A DNA stretch of 64,000 nt from Prevotella sp. (GTDB taxonomy: Bacteria > Bacteroidota > Bacteroidia > Bacteroidales > Bacteroidaceae): assembly GCA_021204905.1 (NCBI GenBank), contig JAJPYN010000012.1, positions 34,631-98,630 of the forward strand. Reading direction: 5' to 3'. Below, in pieces: positions 1-9,300 of the stretch. The notes under the pieces were generated by a model. That model had not been told where the DNA came from and ran no database searches. It saw only the letters and a list, made by a program, of their open reading frames with translations. Both the position numbers and the translations under genes were made by a program. Each line of letters starts with the position of its first letter. Within the stretch, counting starts at the first letter, position 1.

Positions 1-20
1 AATAAAAAACAGAGTGCTAT

Positions 21-647
21 ATGAAAAAATTTTTATTTGCAGCGGCTTTGATGGTATCTGTGGCTGCTAATGCGCAAATCATAGATGAATTTGACACAAA
101 CCAATACGGTTGGACTGAATGTTCAGGTCACGATGGAGATGCAATGATTCTCGACGGGAAAATGCATATCGTAGGCAAGAAAACCGGCACATCTTTGTTC
201 TCTGCATTAACAGGTGTAAGCACGGGAGAACCATCGTTCATAGAAACGCATTGTTATGCTCCTATTGATGTTACAAAAGACTTTGAAATCAGCTGTGATG
301 CGAGCATTAAAAATGCACTTTATGGCGGGAGGTTCGGTCTGATTTTAGATTACTACGATGAAGGAAACTTTATCGTATTTATCGTCTCGTCGGAAGGTCA
401 GGCAACATTTCTGCGTTACAAAGAATACAGATTGGTAGGCAGAATAAAGAACAATATAAAACTGAAATACCAAAAGGAAACCGACGTAAAACTAGCAGTG
501 AAGAACACGTACAACAAATTGCAGTTCTACGTGAACGACATGGAAGCTCTTGAATGCAGATACGTAAATCTCACTTCCTCCGGTATAGGCTTCTTTGTTT
601 ACAGCAGGGAAACGGTCGATTTCGACAACTTGGTAATTAACCAGTAA
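21..647 (+). CDS. secreted protein of unknown function, possible LamG-like fold
   Basis: A 208-residue protein with a clear Sec signal peptide: MKK, a hydrophobic stretch to about residue 15, and a cleavage site near ANAQ (residues 16-19). The mature part is rich in aromatic and beta-strand-forming residues. It begins with an FDTNQYGW stretch and ends with FDNLVINQ, a beginning and end often seen in laminin-G/concanavalin-like jelly rolls of the DUF1080 kind. I do not recognise a specific family and no catalytic motif stands out. The ATG at 21 is the first in frame and directly precedes the signal peptide. Upstream context lies outside the window. It is followed by a good terminator and faces the flavodoxin gene convergently. 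Base composition is more AT-rich than in most genes of the window. Confidence 0.75.
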   Translation: MKKFLFAAALMVSVAANAQIIDEFDTNQYGWTECSGHDGDAMILDGKMHIVGKKTGTSLFSALTGVSTGEPSFIETHCYAPIDVTKDFEISCDASIKNALYGGRFGLILDYYDEGNFIVFIVSSEGQATFLRYKEYRLVGRIKNNIKLKYQKETDVKLAVKNTYNKLQFYVNDMEALECRYVNLTSSGIGFFVYSRETVDFDNLVINQ

Positions 648-681
648 TAAGTCGGGGAAGAAGAACTGAACATGTTAATTC

Positions 682-717
682 GTGTGCACATCTCATTCGG
701 GGTGTGCATACTTTTTT
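682..717 (+). terminator. rho-independent terminator after the first gene
   Basis: GTGTGCACA at 682-690 pairs with TGTGCATAC at 703-711 (nine pairs, one G-T) around a 12-nt loop, followed by six T residues. It lies 35 nt after the stop codon at 647. Confidence 0.8.
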
Positions 718-788
718 ATAATAACCAAGCTCGTTTTTTAGTAACGCGCCGCAGGGTTAACGGAATTTTCGGTTGGCGAAATCGACAG

Positions 789-1406
789 TTAACGGATGAA
801 GTTGGTGTACTGCTGAGGCTCTAATATCGGCTCGGGCTCGCCTGCAAGTCCGCGCAAGAGACGCGCCATATTACGCGCAAGCATTCGCATTACCTGCATA
901 CCCTCGGCGTCGAGCCGGGCTTCGCCCTCCGTGCGCCCGTAAACAATATTCCAATACGTCGAGCTGACAATCGGGCAATTCATCATTGTCCAAGGCATAT
1001 TCATTGCCTCAAACGCCGCCGTTGCCCCGCCGCGGCGGCACACCGCCACATTTGCAACTGGCTTGAACCGGAATGCGTCGCCCGCACTAAACAACATCCT
1101 CTGCACCAACGCAATACATTGCCCGGCGGGCAAGCCGTAATACACCGGCGAGCCGACTATGAAGCCGTCCGCCAAAACCGCACGCCGCGCAAAGTCGTTC
1201 GTTACGTCGTCGTCGAACACACATCCGTTCGCGCCTTCCCGTTTGCAACTTCTGCAAGCGATGCACCCGCGTACAGCCTTCGTGCCGATGTGGAGCGTCT
1301 CGGTCTCGATGCCCTCTTTATGCAACTCTGCGGCAACTTCTTCGAGCGCCGAAAACGTATTTCCGCTCTTGTGCGGACTGCAATTAAACAATAATACTTT
1401 CGACAT
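789..1406 (-). CDS. flavodoxin-family NAD(P)H-dependent oxidoreductase
   Basis: A 205-residue protein of the NADPH-dependent FMN reductase / flavodoxin-like fold family. The N-terminus LLFNCSPHKSGNT is the phosphate-binding loop for FMN, and GSPVYYGLPAG (about residues 85-95) is the second FMN-binding loop typical of this family. A cysteine cluster, CIACRSCKREGANGC, lies in the position that binds an iron-sulfur cluster or a disulfide in iron-sulfur flavoproteins (WrbA/Isf-like). Such enzymes move electrons from NAD(P)H to quinones or other acceptors in the cytoplasm; the substrate cannot be read from sequence. It is upstream of nothing else on its strand before the convergent gene at 21-647. 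The gap to the DUF4878 gene behind it is 35 nt, so it may be the last gene of the rpmF-der operon or have its own promoter. Confidence 0.8.
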   Translation of the reverse strand: MSKVLLFNCSPHKSGNTFSALEEVAAELHKEGIETETLHIGTKAVRGCIACRSCKREGANGCVFDDDVTNDFARRAVLADGFIVGSPVYYGLPAGQCIALVQRMLFSAGDAFRFKPVANVAVCRRGGATAAFEAMNMPWTMMNCPIVSSTYWNIVYGRTEGEARLDAEGMQVMRMLARNMARLLRGLAGEPEPILEPQQYTNFIR

Positions 1407-1441
1407 AATATAATCCTTCTTTTATAAAATCCGTGCCATAA

Positions 1442-1837
1442 CTATCTCAAATACCACAGTCCGCCGCGCTTTACCATCGGCTGCAACACCTGCTCCTGCG
1501 TGCTGTCGCCGTAGGTGATGAGCAGGAACACGTCGGCTGTGTCGTCATCGGCGGACACCTCCACCTTACTCACTTCCGCCTTCGTGATGCCCTGCCGCTC
1601 CTTTTGCTGCTGCGCGGCGAACATTTTCAGGTTGTCTATCAGCTCCGTCCGCTCGTCCTCGCCAAGCGTTTCCGTGCGGTATGTGGCGTCGACATACGCG
1701 CCGTAATCGCCGCCAAGAAGGTACGCGCAATATTGTTCCGCAACTCCTTTCACTACATCCTCCGTCTTAATCTCTTTCTTGCAAGAGGACAGAAACGCGA
1801 CGACAACCGCGCATAAAGCAAATTTATAAAGACTCAT
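1442..1837 (-). CDS. DUF4878-type lipoprotein
   Basis: A small predicted lipoprotein of 131 residues. I choose the ATG at 1837 because it overlaps the der stop codon as ATGA and is followed at once by a lipoprotein signal ([12 protein letters not shown], lipobox LSSC, then KKE). The longer frame back to 1882 would lie inside der. The mature part ([21 protein letters not shown] ... [21 protein letters not shown]) resembles the DUF4878 / NTF2-like fold, seen in small Bacteroidetes lipoproteins of unknown role. The ATGA overlap implies translational coupling to der, but a functional link to the GTPase is not established. Confidence 0.7.
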   Translation of the reverse strand: MSLYKFALCAVVVAFLSSCKKEIKTEDVVKGVAEQYCAYLLGGDYGAYVDATYRTETLGEDERTELIDNLKMFAAQQQKERQGITKAEVSKVEVSADDDTADVFLLITYGDSTQEQVLQPMVKRGGLWYLR

Positions 1838-3144
1838 TTCTGACGAATAAAGACGTTGATAGGGCAGCCGTGCAGGTTCCAATTATCCCTTATCTTGTTC
1901 TCGAGGAAGCGTTTGTAGGGCTCTTTGATGTACTGCGGCAGGTTGGCATAGAACACGAACGAGGGTATTTGCGTGCCTTGCAGCTGCGAGCAATACTTTA
2001 TTTTGACGAACTTCCCTTTCATCATCGGCGGCGGATAAGCCTCTATCAGGGGCAGCATCACCTCGTTCAGCCGCGTCGTGCCTATCCTTGCCTTGCGGTT
2101 GAGGTACACTTCTTTCGCCGTCTCGAGCACTTTGAAGATGCGCTGTTTCGTCAGTGCGGAGGCGAAGATGATGGGAAAATCGACGAACGGAGCCATCCTT
2201 TCGCGTATGGCATTCTCGAACGTGTCGATTGCCTTCTGGCTTTTCTCCGTCGCCAAGTCCCACTTGTTGACCACCACAACGAGGCTCTTGTTGTTCCGTT
2301 GTATAACTTGGAAGATGTTCATGTCCTGCGCTTCGATGCCGCGAGTGGCGTCTAACATCAGTATGCAGACGTCTGAGTTCTCTATGGCGCGTATGGAGCG
2401 CATGACGGAATAGAACTCGAGGTCTTCCGTAACCTTGTTTTTCCGCCGTATGCCCGCCGTGTCGACGAGGTAGAAATCGAAGCCGAACTTGTTGTAACGC
2501 GTGTAAATGCTGTCGCGCGTGGTGCCCGCAATGTCGGTTACAATGTTGCGCTCCTCGCCGATAAAGGCATTTACGAGGGAGCTCTTGCCGACGTTCGGTC
2601 TGCCCACCACTGCGAAGCGCGGCAGGTCTTCTATGTCGTCGGCTTTCTGTTCGCCGAGCTTCGACACAATGTCGTCGAGGAGGTCGCCCGTGCCGCTGCC
2701 CGTAACGGAGCTGATGCAGAACGGGTCGCCGAGCCCCAGACGATAGAACTCCGCCGCGTCGTACTGCTGTTCGTTGTTGTCAACCTTATTCGCAACAAGG
2801 ATAACAGGTAACTTCGCCTGACGTAAGATCTGAGCTACATCGCTGTCAAGGTCGGTCATTCCCGTCGTTACATCCACGAGGAAGAGCACGAGGTCCGCCT
2901 CTTCAGTGGCGATGGTTACCTGCCGGCGGATCGCCTCTTCGAAGATGTCGTCGGAGTTGACCACCCATCCGCCCGTGTCGACGATGGAAAATTCCCGTCC
3001 GCCCCATTCCACTTTGCCGTACTGACGGTCGCGTGTGGTGCCGGCAATATCGCTCACAATGGCGTGGCGGGTGTTGGTCAGACGGTTGAAGAGCGTGGAT
3101 TTCCCCACGTTCGGTCGCCCTACGATAGCTACTAAATTCTGCAT
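1834..3144 (-). CDS. der: ribosome biogenesis GTPase Der (EngA)
   Basis: This is a 436-residue double-GTPase, the usual length for Der, which acts in 50S subunit assembly. Two complete G domains are visible. The first has GRPNVGKS (9-16), DTGG (56-59) and NKVD (119-122). The second has GRPNVGKS (181-188), a DTAG motif and NKWD. The C-terminal KH-like domain follows ([20 protein letters not shown] ... [27 protein letters not shown]). It is part of a minus-strand block rpmF-fabH-era-der in which era and der, two ribosome-assembly GTPases, lie side by side. Its stop codon overlaps the start of the downstream lipoprotein gene. Confidence 0.97.
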   Translation of the reverse strand: MQNLVAIVGRPNVGKSTLFNRLTNTRHAIVSDIAGTTRDRQYGKVEWGGREFSIVDTGGWVVNSDDIFEEAIRRQVTIATEEADLVLFLVDVTTGMTDLDSDVAQILRQAKLPVILVANKVDNNEQQYDAAEFYRLGLGDPFCISSVTGSGTGDLLDDIVSKLGEQKADDIEDLPRFAVVGRPNVGKSSLVNAFIGEERNIVTDIAGTTRDSIYTRYNKFGFDFYLVDTAGIRRKNKVTEDLEFYSVMRSIRAIENSDVCILMLDATRGIEAQDMNIFQVIQRNNKSLVVVVNKWDLATEKSQKAIDTFENAIRERMAPFVDFPIIFASALTKQRIFKVLETAKEVYLNRKARIGTTRLNEVMLPLIEAYPPPMMKGKFVKIKYCSQLQGTQIPSFVFYANLPQYIKEPYKRFLENKIRDNWNLHGCPINVFIRQK

Positions 3145-3206
3145 TATTACGGTTCCCTCCTCTTGTTTTACGGTTTAACAGTATGCCTCGCGCCGCCCGC
3201 GACGTG

Positions 3207-4088
3207 TCATACGGGGTTGTATCCGAAGCGGTCGAGCTCCTGTTGACTGCTGCGCCAGTCCTTCTTCACCTTGACGAACGTGCGCAAATAAATCTTCTTT
3301 GCGAAGAACTTTTCCAATGCCTTGCGCGCCTCAGTGCTGACTTTCTTGAGCGCCACACCGTCGTGTCCGATGATGATACCTTTCTGCGAGTCGCGCTCGA
3401 CGTAGATTGTCGCCTCGATATTTATCAGTTTCGGCTCCTCCTTAAACCGCGTTACGCTCACCTCGACGGAATACGGCACCTCCTTGTCGTAGTATAAAAG
3501 TATCTTCTCGCGTATGATTTCGGACACGAAGAAGCGTGCGGGGCGGTCGGTCAGTTGATCCTTGTCGAAGTACGGCGGCGAGTCCGGCAGCAACTCTTTT
3601 ATACGCCGGAGCAGCATATCCACGCCGAAATTGTTCGCCGCCGAGAGGGGTAAGATTTCGGCAGCGGGCAGCAACAAGTGCCAGCGCTCCACCATTTTGG
3701 CGAGCCCCTCCTGCGATGTGAGGTCGATTTTGTTGATTATCAGTATGACGGGAATTGTCATACGGCGCACCTTGTCGAGGAATTCGACGTTCTTTTCGGC
3801 ACTCTCCACCACGTCCGTAACATATAATAAAATGTCGGCGTCGGCAAGTGCGCTCTCCGAGAAAGCGAGCATCGACTCCTGCAATTTGTATGCGGGCTTC
3901 ACCACTCCCGGCGTGTCGGAAAAGACGATTTGCGTGTTCTCGTCGGATAGGATGCCCGTTATGCGGTGGCGTGTGGTCTGCGCCTTGAAGGTTACTACGG
4001 AGATACGCTCCCCGACGAGGCGGTTCATCAGTGTCGATTTGCCTACGTTCGGGTTGCCTACAATATTGACGAAGCCTGCCTTGTGCAT
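3207..4088 (-). CDS. era: GTPase Era
   Basis: A 293-residue Era protein, which binds the 3' end of 16S rRNA during 30S maturation. The G domain has GNPNVGKST (11-19), DTPG (effector/G3) and NKID. The C-terminal KH domain has the GIIIGHDGVALKKV stretch, matching the GxxG RNA-binding loop region. Length and domain order are normal. It sits 62 nt upstream of der and 19 nt downstream of fabH on the same strand, consistent with cotranscription. Confidence 0.97.
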   Translation of the reverse strand: MHKAGFVNIVGNPNVGKSTLMNRLVGERISVVTFKAQTTRHRITGILSDENTQIVFSDTPGVVKPAYKLQESMLAFSESALADADILLYVTDVVESAEKNVEFLDKVRRMTIPVILIINKIDLTSQEGLAKMVERWHLLLPAAEILPLSAANNFGVDMLLRRIKELLPDSPPYFDKDQLTDRPARFFVSEIIREKILLYYDKEVPYSVEVSVTRFKEEPKLINIEATIYVERDSQKGIIIGHDGVALKKVSTEARKALEKFFAKKIYLRTFVKVKKDWRSSQQELDRFGYNPV

Positions 4089-4107
4089 AGGTCTTGCGGG
4101 CGTGTGC

Positions 4108-5193
4108 CTATTCCTTGCGGCGCATGTCGTACCACTCCTGCCGCGTCATCAAGCCTTCTTTATAAAACTCCGCGGGGCTCTTCCGTGCCTCTTCCGCGCC
4201 GTCGTAGCCCCAGATGAGGAAACTTGCGCCCCACGAGAAGCCCGCGCCGAACGCTGTAAAGATGAGGTTGTCGCCTTTCTTTAAAAGGGGTTCGTACTCC
4301 CAAAGGCAAAGGGGAAGAGTGCCGGCCGACGTGTTCGCCATGTGGTCGATGTTAATCATCACTTTGTCCTCGCTGAGGCTGATGCGGCTTGCTACGGCGG
4401 TCTCGATGCGCACGTTAGCCTGATGGGGCACGAGCCAAGTAATATTGTCTTTGGTCAACCCGTTGCGCTTGACGATGGTCTCTACGGCATCGCTCATCTT
4501 CGTTACCGCGTGGCGGAACACCTGCCGCCCTTCTTGGTAGACATAATGCAGACGCTTGTCGACGGTCTCGTGCGACGCGGGGCATGCCGAACCGCCGCCC
4601 TCCATGCGCAGGTTGCCGTAGCCTTGTCCGTCGACGCGCAGGTAACTGTCCATCAAACCTACCGACTCGGTGGTGGCTTCCATCAGCACCGCCGCAGCGC
4701 CGTCGCCGAAGATGGGGCATGTGTTGCGGTCGGTGTAGTCGGTAGCGCTCGACATCTGGTCGCCGCCGACAATGATAATTCTCTTAAACCTGCCGCTGCA
4801 AATCATGCTTGCGCCGATCTCCATAGCGTAAAGGAACCCCGCGCACGCAGCTTCCATATCGAAGCCGAACGCGTTGCGAAGACCCGTCTTGCCAATCAAG
4901 AGCGAGGCGGTGGAAGGGAAATGATAGTCGGCAGTGGTGGTGGCGCAATATAAAGCCTCCACCGACAGCGGGTCGATAGCGGTTTTGGCAAGCAGCTGTT
5001 TGACGGCACGCTCCATCATATACGACGTGCCGGAGCCTTGCTCGGGTTTGAGGATATGGCGCGTCTTCACCCCGATGCGCTCCATGATCCACTCGTCGCT
5101 CGTCTCAACCATTGTTGACAACTCTTCGTTGTCGAGGATGTAGTCGGGCACATAGCCCCCCACCCCGGTAATTACGGCATTAATCTTTTCCAT
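4108..5193 (-). CDS. fabH: beta-ketoacyl-ACP synthase III
   Basis: FabH condenses acetyl-CoA (or another starter acyl-CoA) with malonyl-ACP to start type II fatty acid synthesis. The catalytic triad is intact: Cys117 in AACAGF, His257 in VPHQAN and Asn287 in HMANTSAG. The glycine-rich [13 protein letters not shown] near the C-terminus is also typical. At 361 residues it is roughly 25-30 longer than most FabH proteins. The excess is a charged C-terminal tail after the last core strand (from about residue 330, ending EWYDMRRKE). It follows rpmF on the same strand with a 163-nt gap; an rpmF-fab neighbourhood is common in bacteria. Confidence 0.95.
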   Translation of the reverse strand: MEKINAVITGVGGYVPDYILDNEELSTMVETSDEWIMERIGVKTRHILKPEQGSGTSYMMERAVKQLLAKTAIDPLSVEALYCATTTADYHFPSTASLLIGKTGLRNAFGFDMEAACAGFLYAMEIGASMICSGRFKRIIIVGGDQMSSATDYTDRNTCPIFGDGAAAVLMEATTESVGLMDSYLRVDGQGYGNLRMEGGGSACPASHETVDKRLHYVYQEGRQVFRHAVTKMSDAVETIVKRNGLTKDNITWLVPHQANVRIETAVASRISLSEDKVMINIDHMANTSAGTLPLCLWEYEPLLKKGDNLIFTAFGAGFSWGASFLIWGYDGAEEARKSPAEFYKEGLMTRQEWYDMRRKE

Positions 5194-5356
5194 CTTCGAC
5201 TCTCCGGTTTACGATGTTTCTTTTCTTTCAGTACTCAAAAAACGTTAAAAACGCCAAACAAGGACAACCCTACGCATTTGCCGGCGGCCTCTTCCGCGCG
5301 GCGGGATGCTTCCCCAAGGGCAATCCTCACGGTGTTTTTCAAGGCGTCGCCGCGGG

Positions 5357-5542
5357 TTATTCCTCCGTCTCCATGACGATAGCCACCTTCCCGCGATAGT
5401 ACCCGCAAGTAGGGCAAACGGTGTGGTACACGTAGTAAGCGCCGCAGTTGGGGCATACCGCCAACGTGGGTGCTGTTGCGTGGTCGTGAGTTCTTCTCTT
5501 GCGAGTGCGCGTCTTCGACTGTCTTCTTTTAGGATGTGCCAT
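5357..5542 (-). CDS. rpmF: 50S ribosomal protein L32
   Basis: A 61-residue L32 with the conserved N-terminus MAHPKRRQSKTRTRKRR and a four-cysteine zinc ribbon (CPNC ... CPTC). This is the first gene of the minus-strand block and is preceded by a promoter-like box. I see no DUF177 (YceD) gene upstream, although that gene precedes rpmF in many bacteria. Confidence 0.96.
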   Translation of the reverse strand: MAHPKRRQSKTRTRKRRTHDHATAPTLAVCPNCGAYYVYHTVCPTCGYYRGKVAIVMETEE

Positions 5543-5614
5543 TGTTGCTTATTTGTTTTTGCCTTTTTCTCGAATTAATTATGTCAGGGCGCGGCCTGAA
5601 CCGCATTTGACGTG

Positions 5615-5622
5615 CAAAGGTA
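5615..5622 (-). promoter_or_regulatory. promoter -7 box for rpmF block
   Basis: On the minus strand this reads TACCTTTG, matching the Bacteroidetes TAnnTTTG element, 73 nt upstream of the rpmF start. A -33 TTG is not convincing. Confidence 0.55.
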
Positions 5623-5759
5623 TTGAAACTTGGTTTAAAAACAAAAGAAAAGGCCATTTTTTTAAGTTTTCCCCAGCCTCGCCGCCGATGAGCCGCAAAC
5701 ACAATAAAACCTGCCCCGCGCACGTTTTTATATCTGTATTAATACAAACAGACTTTTTT

Positions 5760-6380
5760 ATGATTGACTACATCAAGGGCGAGCTCGCCGCCCTCACTCC
5801 GGCAGCGGCGGTGGTGGAATGCTGCGGCATAGGCTATCTGCTGAACATCTCGCTCAACACCTACACCGCGCTGCAAGGCCAAAAGGACGTGAAGCTCTTT
5901 GTCGACGAGCAGCTTGTTACCGGCGGGCGCGACGACGGCCTGACGCTCTACGGCTTCTTCACGCGGCAGGAACGCGAGCTCTACCGCATGCTCCTGTCGG
6001 TGAACGGCATCGGCGCAAACACCGCGCGGACCATGCTCTCTGCGCTGACCCCCGCCGAACTGTTCAACGCCATCACCGGCGAGGACCTGCGGCTGCTCAA
6101 GAGCGCGAAAGGCGTCGGTCCGAAAGCGGCGCAACGCATCATCCTCGAACTGAAAGACAAGCTGCTGAACAGCTCTCTCGCCGCGGAATTGCAAGGCGCA
6201 AACCGTCCTGCGGAAACAGTCGCCGAAGCCAACCGCGAGGTGCGCGACGAGGCTGTCAGCGCGTTGACAATGCTCGGTTTTTCGCCCGCGCCGACGGCAA
6301 AGGTCGTCATCGAAATCCTGCGCAACGAACCGGACTTGGCCGTCGAGGAGGTGGTGAAGAAAGCGTTGAAAATGATGTAA
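5760..6380 (+). CDS. ruvA: Holliday junction branch migration protein RuvA
   Basis: A 206-residue RuvA starting MIDYIKGELAAL at 5760. The open frame extends upstream to 5499, but the family starts here and the upstream residues look non-coding. It has the N-terminal OB fold, the helix-hairpin-helix region (LLSVNGIGANTARTML and LLKSAKGVGPKAAQRII) that contacts junction DNA, and the C-terminal domain III (VSALTMLGFS ... VVKKALKMM) that binds RuvB. RuvA holds the Holliday junction for the RuvB motor. sprA begins 18 nt downstream; a ruvA-sprA (sov) pairing is known in Porphyromonas and relatives. Confidence 0.95.
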   Translation: MIDYIKGELAALTPAAAVVECCGIGYLLNISLNTYTALQGQKDVKLFVDEQLVTGGRDDGLTLYGFFTRQERELYRMLLSVNGIGANTARTMLSALTPAELFNAITGEDLRLLKSAKGVGPKAAQRIILELKDKLLNSSLAAELQGANRPAETVAEANREVRDEAVSALTMLGFSPAPTAKVVIEILRNEPDLAVEEVVKKALKMM

Positions 6381-6398
6381 CACGGCGGCAAAAGAGAG

Positions 6399-9300
6399 AT
6401 GAGGAGACGCATTTATCTTATAACGCTGGCGATGCTCGTGCTGAGTATTGCCGCCTTCGCCGTCTCCGCACCAACCCTCTTGCCGGGCAGCCAACCGCCG
6501 CCGGGCAACCGTCCGCCGGAAAGGCCATCCGCTGCGCAAACGCCTGATAATCAGGGAGATACCTTACCCGAAAATCCCCACCGGCGCGTACTCGAGCAAC
6601 CCATCCTTGCCGAGGACGACGAGATCCCCGACTCACTGCTCCATCCCCTTTGGAAAGTGCAGCGCACCATGCCGATCGACGCTTCCGACCTCAGCCGCAA
6701 CGCCGCCGACCTTCGCCTGCCGCAGAACGTCGAGCCGGTCATCGATTACAACGACACCACAGGCTATTACACCTTCGGCAGCAGGATGGCGGGCACCTAT
6801 GTGCAGGCTCCGCTGGCGATGACCTACGAGGAGTATGTCAAATGGAGCGAGAAGCAGCTCCTCAGCCGCCTGTTCCGCGAGAAGAACGCCGCGTCGTACG
6901 AGAACAACGGCAAGGAACCTTTCGACTTCACCGACATGCATTTCGACCTCGGGCCTGCGGAGAAAATCTTCGGCCCCGGCGGCGTGAGGATCACCACACA
7001 GGGTACGGCCGAGCTCAAGTTCGGGGCAACGATGAAAAACGTGCAGAACCCGTCGCTGCCTATCAAGCGCCGCAAAACCACCTCGATTGATTTCGACGAG
7101 AAAATCAACTTCAACATGACCGGTAAGGTTGGCGACAAGGTGAACATGGGTTTGAACTACAACACCGACGCCACATTCGACTACGACGCGCAGAACATGA
7201 AGCTCAAATACGAGGGCAAGGAGGACGAAATAATCAAGCTCGTCGAAGGCGGAAACATCACCTTCCCGTCGAACTCGTCGCTCATCCCCGGCTCGTCGGC
7301 CCTGTTCGGCATACGCACCGATTTGCAGTTCGGCAAGCTCCAGTTGCAGGCCGTCGTCTCGCAGAAGAAATCCTCGTCAACCTCCGTGTCGTCAAAGGGC
7401 GGCGTGCAACTCACATCGTTCGACATCGACGTTGCCGACTACGACGAGAACCGCCACTTCTTCCTTTCGCACTATTTCCGCGAGAAGTACGACACGTACA
7501 TGAAAACCATCCCGAACGTTACGACGGGCATCACCATCAACCGCATCGAGATATGGGTGACGAACACCTCCGGCACAACATCGAATACGCGCAACATCGT
7601 GGCCCTTACCGACCTCGGCGAACCGTCGGTCATCTCAAACTCGTCGCTATGGCACGGCGGCGGCGCCCTTGTCCCTTCCAACGCCGCGAACACGGAATAT
7701 TCGTCGATGACAACAACCTTCTCCGCCGCGCGCGACATCGACCAGACCTCGACCGTACTCGACGCTATTGCCGGTTTCGAGGGCGGCGCGGACTATGAGA
7801 AGCTCGAGAAGGCTCGCCTTTTAACCAGTAACGAATACACTCTGAACACGTCGATGGGCTATGTAACGCTGTCGAGTGCGCTGCGGACGGACCAAGTGCT
7901 GGCCGTGGCGTATGAGTACACTTACGGCGGCGTAACCTACCAAGTGGGCGAGTTCTCCGGCGACATCACCGACGTTACGCAAGCCCTGTTTGTAAAGGCT
8001 CTCCGCAACACCGCCAGCACGCCCGAGCAAGGCAACTGGAAGCTGATGATGCGGAACGTGTACAACCTCGGGGGCACGCTGCAAAAAGAGAAGTTCCGCC
8101 TCGACGTGAAGTACCAGAACGACACCACCGGCGTGTACGTAACCTACATCCCCGAGACGCAGGTGAAGAACCAGATGATCATCAAGTTGCTCGGTGCGGA
8201 CAGGCTTGACAATAATAACAAGACCAATCCCAACGGCTACTTCGATTATGTCGACGGCTACACCGTCCACGGCCAGTATGTTTATTTCCCCGTGGCCGAA
8301 CCCTTTGGCGACGCGCTGATTAATGCCTTGGTGAAAAACGGGGTGAGCCGCGAGACGGCCGAGAGTTATGCCTTCACGGAACTTTATGAGCAAACGAAGA
8401 CATCGGCCAAGCAGATTGCCGAGAAGGACAAATACAAGCTCACGGGCCAGTATAAAGGCAGCCGCGACAACGTCATCTCGCTCGGTACAACGGGCGCCAT
8501 ACCGCAAGGGTCGGTGGTGGTTACCGCGGGCGGCGTAACGCTCACCGAAGGCACCGACTACACGGTGGATTACTCCGCGGGCGAGGTAACCATCATCAAC
8601 CAAAGCATCATCGACGCGGGTACGACGATCAACGCCTCAGTGGAGAGCCAGAGCGACTACGCGCAGATGCGCAAGACGATGATCGGCCTGAATTGGGAGT
8701 ATGATTTCTCGAAGGATTTCCAGATGAGCGGCACGTTCCAACACCTCTCCGAGCAAGCGCTGACGACGAAGGTAACGATGGGGTCCGAACCGCTGAACAA
8801 CACCCTTTGGGGCCTTAACATCAACTGGAAAAAGGAGAGCCAGTGGTTGACGAACATTCTCAACTACATCCCTTTCCTGCACGTTACGCAACCCTCGCAA
8901 ATCTCTTTCCAAGGGGAGTTCGCGCAACTCATCGCCGGCCAGAGCCACGGCACGCAGGACAACGCTTCTTACATCGACGACTTCGAGAACACGAAGACCA
9001 CCATCGACGTTTCAACGCCTTCTTCGTGGGTACTCTCGAGCGTGCCGTCAATGTTCCAAGAAAGCACCGACAAGACCACCCTGAAAAGCGGTTACAACCG
9101 TTCGCTATTAGCGTGGTATAACATCGACCCGCTGTTCACGCGCCGCTCGTCCTCGCTCACGCCGAGCCACATCAAGAGCGACCTCGACCAGCTGTCGAAC
9201 CACTATGTGCGCGAGGTTTATGTCTCCGAGCTCTACCCCAACCGCGACCAGTCGAGCTACTCCGGCGCGACAAGCACATTGTCCATTTTGAACCTTGCTT

